This document shows positions 1 to 5,290 of a stretch of DNA of 6,207 bases, piece by piece. Both the position numbers and the translations under genes were made by a program. Position 1 is the stretch's first letter. Every line of letters starts with the position of its first letter. The stretch lies in contig CALARM010000127.1 in the NCBI GenBank assembly GCA_937888925.1, forward strand, positions 1-6,207, in the 5' to 3' direction. The notes below the pieces were generated by a model. That model did no database searches. It saw nothing but the letters and a program-made list of their open reading frames with translations, and was not told where the DNA came from. The DNA comes from an uncultured Synergistia bacterium (GTDB lineage Bacteria > Eremiobacterota > SpSt-956 > JAKJGF01).

Positions 1-1090
1 AAATAACTCCTACAATAAGTCCTCCTATATGGGCGGAATTATCTATACCTGAAGAGATAAAACCATATAATAAATTGTAGCCTATACAGGAAATCATACC
101 ACCTGCAAGCTGTTTTCTCAATCTGGCAGGGATTTCTTTACTGTAACGATATCCGAGATATGCGGCGCATCCGCAGAGGCCAAAAATGGCACCTGAAGCA
201 CCTGCCGCTAAAATATTTCTGGTAAAAGCACTTGCAAGTGAACCACCTATACCTGCCAGAGCATAAAGAGCCATATATCTTGATGTACCGAAATATTTCT
301 CAAGTGTGGAACCGATGCTTAAGAGGGTAAACATATTTACCAGGAGATGGACAAAACCTATATGTAAAAACATCGATCCTGTAAGACGCCACCACTCTCC
401 CGATTTCACCAGAGGGCCATAATTGGCTCCGAATCTTAAAAGGGTATAAAGACCGGTCGAGCCACCTGAAAAAGTAGTCCATAAAAACATGGCTACACAG
501 ACAGACAGGATCAAATATGTTCCATAAGGTTTGTTCTCTTCCAGACGAAGTTTAAAGTCATAATATCTGTTTTTATATTCTTCAATACAGGTTTCAGACG
601 GCACCCATCCTGTTTTTGCATTTATAACAGCATTTTTAAAGGCTTCTAAAAAAGCTCCTCCGTACTGTGTGGTAATGAGAGACGGTTCTAAAAGGTCTAC
701 TGAACCGGCGTAAAAGACTCTGTTTATTTTAAATTCCAGATTCTCTATACCCGGTAAATCACTGTCATTAAAATTTTTCCCTTTAAGTTCCACAGGACAT
801 CCATGTTCATAAACATAAAAAATATATATGTCAGGGAAATGTTCAGGTAATTTTTTATCTTTAAGGCAAATAGAAATAAGTTCCATCTGTGTCTTTATCT
901 GTAATATATCAAGTCCGTCGCCTTTGATTATAAAAATACCTGTATATATATTGTTCCCTGCATTACATCCGCCTATCAGGCGATATTCCGGTAAATCAAT
1001 ATCAAGTCCTGTTGTATCCAGTTCAATTCCTTCATACATCTTATGCAGTTCTACAGATAAAGTGTTTGCGAAATCTTTAAAGTCAGCCAT
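1..1090 (-). CDS. Rhomboid family intramembrane serine protease, partial (3' end outside window)
   Basis: The frame is open from ATG at 1090 to the left edge (363 full codons). Rhomboids cleave transmembrane segments of membrane proteins inside the bilayer. Seen here: a soluble N-terminal region (about residues 1-165), a first membrane segment (about 184-202), then the family block GEWWRLTGSMFLH, the oxyanion-site HxxxN motif (His248-Asn252), the catalytic serine in GASGAIFG (Ser299) and the catalytic histidine in NSAHIGGL (His354). Both dyad residues are present, so the protease should be active. AGAGG at 1096-1100 sits 5 bases before the start, and the gene lies 10 bases after the stop of an exported-protein gene, so the two are co-transcribed. 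The N-terminal domain is not one I recognise. The layout recalls Bacillus GluP (soluble N-domain, rhomboid core, C-terminal TPRs), but any TPRs would be outside the window. Family call is near certain; substrate unknown. Confidence 0.95.
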   Translation of the reverse strand, partial: MADFKDFANTLSVELHKMYEGIELDTTGLDIDLPEYRLIGGCNAGNNIYTGIFIIKGDGLDILQIKTQMELISICLKDKKLPEHFPDIYIFYVYEHGCPVELKGKNFNDSDLPGIENLEFKINRVFYAGSVDLLEPSLITTQYGGAFLEAFKNAVINAKTGWVPSETCIEEYKNRYYDFKLRLEENKPYGTYLILSVCVAMFLWTTFSGGSTGLYTLLRFGANYGPLVKSGEWWRLTGSMFLHIGFVHLLVNMFTLLSIGSTLEKYFGTSRYMALYALAGIGGSLASAFTRNILAAGASGAIFGLCGCAAYLGYRYSKEIPARLRKQLAGGMISCIGYNLLYGFISSGIDNSAHIGGLIVGVI

Positions 1091-1100
1091 AATAACCTCT

Positions 1101-1793
1101 TCAGTTTCCATATCTTACCAGGCCTGTACCTGTAAGGTATATAGCACCTACAGGGCAATCATCGGCCAGACCGTTCTGTAACTGCGCCCAGCCTACACCA
1201 AGATATACCTGACCAATGGAGAAAAACATACGACCTTTCGGTGCGAGATATTCCAGACACCAGCCAATACCGTCATAGTAATGCCATACAATAACTGTTC
1301 TGCCATGAGCGGCATAGAGTTCTTTTACTGTACTGCCCACACCTATACCTTTCACTGTTCTGAACCTGCTATCATAAATTCCTATACTTTCTATAGTTAC
1401 GTTGAGATTGTCCAGAACAGTTGTAGACGGCCCTATTCTCGTATAATATTCAAATTCAGGAGGAATAATATAAGTAAAGGTATAAAATATTAAACCGAAA
1501 GGCTCCATCCTGTAACTTAACGTATCTTCGTATGATACATAGGAAAAGGAACTGGCAGTGGTAGAATAATTATCGGGAGCCCTCCCCATTTTTTCGAAGA
1601 CATTCTGCCTGCTGTCTCCAAGCAATATAAAAGGAGTAAACGTATCGGTACCACGATCACAGGTGTAAATACCGTCATCTTTGATAATATATTCGTTTTT
1701 CCATTCATCTGCGGCAGAAAGTAATGACGGAATAATTAAACATACCAGGCTTATAATAATGACAATTCTGACAGAAAAAAGCTTTGATAACAT
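1101..1793 (-). CDS. Exported protein with two BamE/SmpA-like half repeats, function unknown
   Basis: This is a 230-residue protein. The first 27-28 residues form a classic signal peptide: Lys4/Arg9, a long Ile/Leu/Val core, then SLLSAAD with cleavage after Ala27 or Ala28. There is no lipobox. The mature part contains two blocks of equal spacing, GDSRQNVFEKMG (59-70) and GSTVKELYAAHG (153-164), each followed by aromatic-rich strands. The pattern Gly-x-Ser/Thr, hydrophobic, Gly is seen in BamE/SmpA-like and related small exported domains. Residues 134-150 read like a strand plus turn leading into the second block. I chose ATG at 1793 because AAAGGTGG (1802-1809) lies 8 bases upstream. A GTG at 1805 in the same frame would overlap that site. 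It is first in a two-gene operon with the rhomboid protease. No function is assigned; a BamE role in outer-membrane assembly is not implied. Confidence 0.82.
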   Translation of the reverse strand: MLSKLFSVRIVIIISLVCLIIPSLLSAADEWKNEYIIKDDGIYTCDRGTDTFTPFILLGDSRQNVFEKMGRAPDNYSTTASSFSYVSYEDTLSYRMEPFGLIFYTFTYIIPPEFEYYTRIGPSTTVLDNLNVTIESIGIYDSRFRTVKGIGVGSTVKELYAAHGRTVIVWHYYDGIGWCLEYLAPKGRMFFSIGQVYLGVGWAQLQNGLADDCPVGAIYLTGTGLVRYGN

Positions 1794-1801
1794 AATTTCA
1801 A

Positions 1802-1809
1802 CCACCTTT
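1802..1809 (-). promoter_or_regulatory. Ribosome binding site that fixes the start of the exported-protein gene
   Basis: On the minus strand this reads AAAGGTGG, a close match to the Shine-Dalgarno consensus, with 8 bases to ATG at 1793. The upstream in-frame GTG at 1805 lies inside this motif and has no site of its own, so the ATG is favoured. Confidence 0.65.
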
Positions 1810-1849
1810 TCTTTATTACCGGGTTAAGCATAAATAATACATATGCTCT

Positions 1850-1870
1850 CGTGACGCGTAACGCGTGACG
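1850..1870. repeat. Three perfectly abutting GC-rich heptamers of form CGTnACG
   Basis: Units are CGTGACG (1850-1856), CGTAACG (1857-1863) and CGTGACG (1864-1870). Each unit is an odd palindrome (CGT, one base, ACG), so the run has both direct and inverted symmetry and makes two ACGCGT junctions. It is the most GC-rich spot in an AT-rich gap and would fall in the 5' leader of the minus-strand transcript if the -10 at 1885-1890 is used. It could be a protein-binding site or a small repeat element; the sequence alone does not decide. Confidence 0.85.
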
Positions 1871-1884
1871 GGAGGAAAAGGTTT

Positions 1885-1890
1885 ATTATA
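1885..1890 (-). promoter_or_regulatory. Candidate -10 box for the exported-protein/rhomboid operon
   Basis: The minus strand reads TATAAT, a perfect sigma-70-type -10 hexamer. The transcript would begin near 1878, leaving a leader of about 85 bases before ATG 1793 that contains the heptamer repeat. No good -35 lies at the usual spacing (TTACTG is the nearest, at 15 bases), so this is a candidate only. Confidence 0.4.
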
Positions 1891-2037
1891 TGCTTATGGT
1901 CAGGTCAGTAACATATCCGGAGTATTATATTATAGTTCAAGTTCAAACAACAAATTTCCTTTAAATTATAGTAGAAGAAAATTAAAACAAGGAAAATCAT
2001 CAAAACCGTAGAATTATTTTTATGAGTTGAAAATAAT

Positions 2038-2679
2038 ATGATGAAAAAGAATTCTTTTATAATAATAATTTTACTGGTTTTATCTTTTTTCAACCTGTCT
2101 GAGGGGAAAGAAGAAAAAACCGATGCATACCTTTCATGTCTGTTACATGTAACAGACGAAGACAGTGAATATTCCATAAATATCAGTGAATATAAAAGTA
2201 AAGATAAATATTGCAGAAGGGATAACTGGGAAAGCCAGTCTCAGGGCCCTGTAAGTTATATAATCATCAGGGAAACCGGAGGAAAAACATCAAGCTATAC
2301 AATAATCCACAGTATGAAAAAAATATATGTCCTGTCAGGAGAAAAGGACGCCATGCCTGTGATGGAGGAAGACTGGCTCGGAGAGCTCCATCTGAAACTT
2401 ATTGAAAGAGAAGAACTTTCTCCTGAAAAATGGGAAGGATATATGTGCAAAAAAACCAGATTTATAAATAGAGACACAGATGAAAGCTGTACAGTCTGGT
2501 TCTCTGATAAACTTTCCCGGTGGGTAAAAATAACATCAAATCTCTCAGGCTTCACATTTAATATAGAAATGACGAAAATAAAAACAAAAGCTTTTAATAT
2601 GAACATATTTAATTTACCGAAAGATTATAAAATAGTAAAGATAGATCCGAAAAAGATAAAACCTTTTCCCGGTATATAA
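2038..2679 (+). CDS. Exported LolA/DUF4412-like protein
   Basis: This is a 213-residue protein. Residues 1-23 are a signal peptide: MMKKN, then a run of Ile/Leu/Val/Phe ending NLSEG before a charged mature start. The mature part alternates short strands and has the landmarks of the LolA-like half-barrel superfamily: a strand 'YTIIHSMKKIYVL' (87-99), the hairpin GYMCKKTRF (134-142), TVWFSDKL.RWVK (152-164), and the closing FNLPKDYKIV (191-200) that matches the usual 'F.lP.gY' end. Such proteins bind acyl chains or lipoproteins outside the cytoplasm, or are of unknown role (DUF4412). Four Cys occur in the mature part (34, 59, 137, 151), so disulfides are possible. An in-frame TGA at 2023 rules out an earlier start; ATG 2038 and 2041 are both possible and neither has a good ribosome site. 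It precedes a redoxin and an ABC exporter on the same strand. Fold call moderate, function unproven. Confidence 0.8.
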   Translation: MMKKNSFIIIILLVLSFFNLSEGKEEKTDAYLSCLLHVTDEDSEYSINISEYKSKDKYCRRDNWESQSQGPVSYIIIRETGGKTSSYTIIHSMKKIYVLSGEKDAMPVMEEDWLGELHLKLIEREELSPEKWEGYMCKKTRFINRDTDESCTVWFSDKLSRWVKITSNLSGFTFNIEMTKIKTKAFNMNIFNLPKDYKIVKIDPKKIKPFPGI

Positions 2680-2735
2680 AGAGCCCGGTGTAATAACCCA
2701 TTATGCATTAATAAAGAGGGACCTGAAAAATTAAT

Positions 2736-2741
2736 AAGGAG
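2736..2741 (+). promoter_or_regulatory. Strong Shine-Dalgarno-like AAGGAG placed 31 bases before the redoxin start
   Basis: AAGGAG is the only good ribosome site in the 93-base gap 2680-2772, yet it is 31 bases from ATG 2773. An in-frame TAA at 2767-2769 prevents an upstream extension of the redoxin, and no ATG, GTG or TTG lies at normal spacing from the motif. A small stem (AGCT, AAT loop, AGCT, 2750-2760) lies between motif and start and would shorten the distance if it forms. No terminator or clear promoter is visible in this gap. Confidence 0.4.
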
Positions 2742-2772
2742 AAATATAAAGCTAATAGCTGACTGATAAAAA

Positions 2773-3333
2773 ATGACAAAAGAAGCATTGAAATATCCGG
2801 CAATATTTTTATTTCTTGTATTTACTGTATTTATTCATTATATGGTGAAAAGTCCGGCACTTACGGAAAGAAAACAGATGTCCATGGGAAGTTCGTCACA
2901 TATTATTGCCACAGGTAAGGAAGCACCCGATTTCTCAGTGGAAAATTTAAAGGGAGAAACAATTTCTCTTTCCGGTTATAAAGAAAAGAAAATGGTTGCT
3001 CTTTACTTCTGGAGCATTGATATTCCTGTATGTACTGCAACACTGGGAGAAATAGAAAAGTTTTATGATAAATACAAAGAAAAAGTGGAAGTACTGGCTA
3101 TAAATATAGGTAACCTCAGGCTTGAACTGGAAAATTTTCTAAAAAATAAAAATTATACTTTTAATATACTCTCTGACAGACAGGGTGGAACTGCTATAAA
3201 ATATCACATAAGTGAACCGACTTTTATACTTATAGACAAAAAAGGAAATATAGCGTATATACACAGACAGAATGAAATCAGCGGGAAATTCAATATTATA
3301 CTGGAAAAAGAGGTTATACCTCTGGTAGAATAA
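2773..3333 (+). CDS. Membrane-anchored thioredoxin-fold redoxin (TlpA/AhpC-TSA-like) with a single cysteine
   Basis: This is a 186-residue protein. Residues 8-25 form one hydrophobic segment after a Lys-containing start, most likely an uncleaved anchor placing the rest outside the cytoplasm. The domain follows the redoxin order: GKEAPDF (48-54), LKGETISLSGY, VALYFW (75-80), the active-site region SIDIPVCTAT (81-90), VEVLAINIG, then EPTFILIDKKG with the expected cis-Pro before the strand. In TlpA-type proteins the active site is WCxxC; here the first Cys position is Ile84 and only Cys87 remains, the sole Cys in the protein. Read instead as a peroxiredoxin (PxxxT/SxxC), both the Pro and the Thr/Ser are missing. 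So it may be a one-Cys enzyme or a non-catalytic binding subunit. Its stop abuts the ATPase start, tying it to the exporter. ATG 2773 is kept because it gives the anchor, although its ribosome site is poorly placed. Confidence 0.88.
   Translation: MTKEALKYPAIFLFLVFTVFIHYMVKSPALTERKQMSMGSSSHIIATGKEAPDFSVENLKGETISLSGYKEKKMVALYFWSIDIPVCTATLGEIEKFYDKYKEKVEVLAINIGNLRLELENFLKNKNYTFNILSDRQGGTAIKYHISEPTFILIDKKGNIAYIHRQNEISGKFNIILEKEVIPLVE
3309..3323 (+). repeat. Hairpin (AGAGGT / ACCTCT) just upstream of the ABC ATPase start
   Basis: A perfect 6-bp inverted repeat with a 3-base TAT loop lies in the last codons of the redoxin gene, ending 10 bases before ATG 3334. The left arm AGAGG is Shine-Dalgarno-like and would be hidden by the stem. 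Ribosomes finishing the redoxin would melt it, which would couple ATPase translation to redoxin translation. There is no T run, so it is not a terminator. Confidence 0.45.
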
Positions 3334-4257
3334 ATGGAACTGGCAATAAAAACGGAAAAACTTACAAAAATCTACGGTAATACAGGGAATAAAGACTCGC
3401 TCAGAGCAGTGAATGAACTTTCTATGGAGGTTCCGAAAGGAGAGGCCTTCGGTTTCCTCGGCCCTAACGGCGCAGGTAAAACAACTACCATATATATGCT
3501 TCTGGGGATATTAAAACCCACGTCGGGAAGCGGTAAATTACTGGGGAAACCACTCGGAGATCCGGGAGCGAAAGCAAAGCTCGGCTTTCTGCCGGAATCC
3601 GTAACACTTCATCTTCACCATACAGGATTATCTCTCCTGGATTATTACGGTGAACTTCTTAATATTGAACAGAGAAAAAAGAAAGCCCTTGAGGTTTTAG
3701 AACTGGTCGGTCTTAAAGATGCAGGAAATAAACTCATAACTTCCTATTCGAAAGGCATGGTTCAGAGACTGGGACTGGCACAGGCGCTCATCGGTGATCC
3801 TGATTTGCTCATACTGGATGAACCTACGGCAAATCTTGACCCCATAGGAAGAAAAGAAGTAAAGGATCTCCTGTTACATATAAAAGAGCAGAAAAAAACC
3901 ATTTTTATCAGTTCCCACATACTCTCTGACGTAGAGTCAACATGTGACAGAGTCTGTATATTGAAAAACGGGAAATTGATAAAAACAGGGACAGTAGAAG
4001 AACTAACAAAGGTAAAAGATACTTCGGAAATCCATACAAAGGATCTCCCGTCTGAAGCAATAGAAAAAATTAAAAATCTTGGCTCTGAAGTCAACATAAA
4101 ACAGGATGAGATCATAATAATTGTAAATAATAAGGAAGGGGAATTCGGTATAATAGAAATTATACGGCAGAACAACTGCCCTCTTCTGTCTATTTTACAG
4201 AATAAAAATACCCTTGAAGATATATTCTATACAGCAGTAAAAGGAGAAGATAAATGA
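3334..4257 (+). CDS. ABC transporter ATP-binding protein (CcmA/NatA/NosF type)
   Basis: This 307-residue cytoplasmic ATPase drives the ABC-2 permease encoded next. Motifs in order: Walker A GPNGAGKTT (43-51), a Q-loop FLPES where Glu88 replaces Gln as is common in this subfamily, signature YSKGMVQRL (138-146, a usual variant of LSGGQ), Walker B LLILDEP (158-164) with catalytic Glu163, D-loop ANLDP (166-170) and H-loop His195 in FISSH. All residues needed for ATP hydrolysis are present. About 80 residues at the C-terminus (225-307) form the small regulatory domain common in drug, Na+ and NosF-type ATPases. ATG 3334 directly follows the redoxin stop with no spacer and only a weak GGTAG ribosome site, so translational coupling is likely. 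Its 3' end overlaps the permease start by 4 bases. Family certain, substrate unknown. Confidence 0.97.
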   Translation: MELAIKTEKLTKIYGNTGNKDSLRAVNELSMEVPKGEAFGFLGPNGAGKTTTIYMLLGILKPTSGSGKLLGKPLGDPGAKAKLGFLPESVTLHLHHTGLSLLDYYGELLNIEQRKKKALEVLELVGLKDAGNKLITSYSKGMVQRLGLAQALIGDPDLLILDEPTANLDPIGRKEVKDLLLHIKEQKKTIFISSHILSDVESTCDRVCILKNGKLIKTGTVEELTKVKDTSEIHTKDLPSEAIEKIKNLGSEVNIKQDEIIIIVNNKEGEFGIIEIIRQNNCPLLSILQNKNTLEDIFYTAVKGEDK

Positions 4258-5129
4258 GTCCCATATGGCCTGTAGCTAAAGATACAGTAAGAGAAATGTC
4301 CAGAAAAAAACTGCTTCTGGCTATAATAGTGGCGGGAATATTTACAGCTATACTTTTTGCGACAGGTGTGGCTGTTGTTCCTATGGCAGGTGAAAGAGTG
4401 GTAACGGGACTTTCACAGGGCCAGCAGGCTTCTCCTGAAGTTATGGCTTCCATGATAACTCAATTCAATGAAAAAGGATATAACTTCCTGGTAACATGTT
4501 TTTCCATAGCCATAGAATTAATAGGAACTTTCCTGACTATACTTATGTTTTCCACATTCCTCCCTACTGAAATAGATAGAGGCACAGTGAAATTAATAAT
4601 ATCAAAGCCTGTAAGCAGATTTCAATTTATCATGGGCAAATTTCTCGGAGGAGTAATGATCATGGCCGGATACAGTGTTCTTATGGGAGGCCTTCAGATT
4701 CTCGGAAGTTTATATCTCACTGGTAAACTCGATCCGCCCGACAGATACTGTATGGTTCTTCTCTTCTGCAATCTCATGTTAAGAGGTTCTACCGCAATGG
4801 CGATGTCAATGATCATGAGACCGGTTCTTTCAGGTGTTGTATCCATCTTTTTATCGGGAGATATATTTCTTCTCATAGCAACATTATTTTCAGCAAAATA
4901 CATTTATTATCCTTCAGCTATCCTCTATTACATATTACCCTGTTACTCACTCTTCCAAACCAGAACTATGTGGTTCTGGAATTTCCTCATAGCTCTTTTT
5001 TCCAATTACCAGCCACATGCTTTAACATTAACAGATATATGCTACAAAACAGCTTATGCTCTGGATGTAACAATAATTATGCTCGCTTTTACAATAATTT
5101 TATTCAACAGAAAAGATTTAATTCAATAA
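4254..5129 (+). CDS. ABC-2 family transporter permease (NosY-like)
   Basis: This is a 291-residue integral membrane protein. It has six hydrophobic segments at about 20-42, 78-103, 128-152, 165-185, 190-212 and 268-286, and a basic start (TVREMSRKKLL) typical of the family. After the second segment it carries the ABC-2 hallmark: EIDRGT (106-111), KPVSR (118-122) and MGKFLGG (127-133), as in NosY and related permeases. A roughly 35-residue external loop (43-77, Gln/Met-rich) follows the first segment. The C-terminal NRKDLIQ tail is also typical. It should dimerise and pair with the ATPase encoded just upstream to export or extrude a substrate. The start overlaps the ATPase stop (ATGA, 4254-4257) and has a good AAAGGAGA site about 5 bases upstream inside that gene. 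No copper-binding or NosL/NosD partner is visible, so a nitrous oxide reductase role is not supported. Confidence 0.93.
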   Translation: MSPIWPVAKDTVREMSRKKLLLAIIVAGIFTAILFATGVAVVPMAGERVVTGLSQGQQASPEVMASMITQFNEKGYNFLVTCFSIAIELIGTFLTILMFSTFLPTEIDRGTVKLIISKPVSRFQFIMGKFLGGVMIMAGYSVLMGGLQILGSLYLTGKLDPPDRYCMVLLFCNLMLRGSTAMAMSMIMRPVLSGVVSIFLSGDIFLLIATLFSAKYIYYPSAILYYILPCYSLFQTRTMWFWNFLIALFSNYQPHALTLTDICYKTAYALDVTIIMLAFTIILFNRKDLIQ

Positions 5130-5159
5130 TTTCTGAGTAAAAAGTGACTTACGTGGGTA

Positions 5160-5196
5160 TAATAATTTAAGGAATATGTTGTTTCATAAATTATTA
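5160..5196. repeat. 10-bp perfect AT-only inverted repeat, 17-base loop
   Basis: The arms are TAATAATTTA (5160-5169) and TAAATTATTA (5187-5196). It lies 30 bases after the permease stop and 24 bases before a -10 box for the downstream gene. As a hairpin it is weak and lacks GC pairs, so it is a poor terminator; an operator is possible. In DNA this AT-rich, part of the match may be chance. Confidence 0.4.
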
Positions 5197-5219
5197 AAGA
5201 ATGTTTCGAGTAAATAAAC

Positions 5220-5225
5220 TATAAT
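5220..5225 (+). promoter_or_regulatory. Candidate -10 box for the J-domain/TPR gene
   Basis: A perfect TATAAT hexamer lies about 65 bases before the GTG start, giving an expected transcript start near 5232. No good -35 is seen at 16-18 bases upstream. Its place in a 161-base gap after the exporter operon supports a separate promoter here. Confidence 0.4.
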
Positions 5226-5277
5226 GTTAAAACTGAAGACTATACCACGGGGACTTTATATAGAATTTATTGTAAAA

Positions 5278-5283
5278 GGGAGG
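5278..5283 (+). promoter_or_regulatory. Ribosome binding site that selects the GTG start at 5291
   Basis: GGGAGG stands 7 bases before GTG 5291, the ideal distance. It is only 1 base before GTG 5285 and 16 before ATG 5300, the other in-frame candidates, so GTG 5291 is preferred. Confidence 0.65.
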
Positions 5284-5290
5284 AGTGATT

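Larger units (their letters stand above)
1794..2037. other. Divergent intergenic region between the exported-protein/rhomboid operon and the LolA-like gene
   Basis: This 244-base gap separates two genes transcribed away from each other, so it should hold promoters for both. It contains the minus-strand ribosome site, a GC-rich heptamer repeat at 1850-1870, a minus-strand -10 element at 1885-1890, and a very AT-rich stretch (1921-1985) with several TATTAT/TATAGT-like boxes that could serve the plus-strand gene but no convincing -35. Two adjacent AGTTCA hexamers lie at 1934-1945. The 24-codon frame at 1890-1964 is too weak to call a gene. Confidence 0.6.

Noticed and set aside
300..482. Open frame on the minus strand, 60 codons
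   Set aside because: It lies out of frame inside the rhomboid gene, which shows catalytic and family motifs through the same bases.
828..1181. Open frame on the plus strand, 117 codons
   Set aside because: It runs antisense across the rhomboid N-terminal domain and the end of the exported-protein gene, and its Ser/Ile-rich translation shows no recognisable motif.
1905..2177. Minus-strand frame of 90 codons with hydrophobic tail
   Set aside because: It covers the AT-rich promoter gap and the signal peptide of the LolA-like gene in antisense; low-complexity translation, no ribosome site.
2746..2766. Tiny frame starting at ATA after AAGGAG (MKLIAD)
   Set aside because: ATA is a very rare start and six codons give no testable signal; the AAGGAG placement is reported instead.
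3762..4175. Open frame on the minus strand, 137 codons
   Set aside because: Antisense to the ABC ATPase across Walker B and the C-terminal domain; the ATPase motifs settle the strand.
4190..4453. Open frame on the minus strand, 87 codons
   Set aside because: Antisense to the ATPase-permease junction; its apparent hydrophobic stretch mirrors permease codons.
3334..5129. Assignment of the ABC pair as nosF/nosY (nitrous oxide reductase maturation)
   Set aside because: The similarity is at subfamily level only, and no NosZ, NosD or NosL partner is visible in the window.
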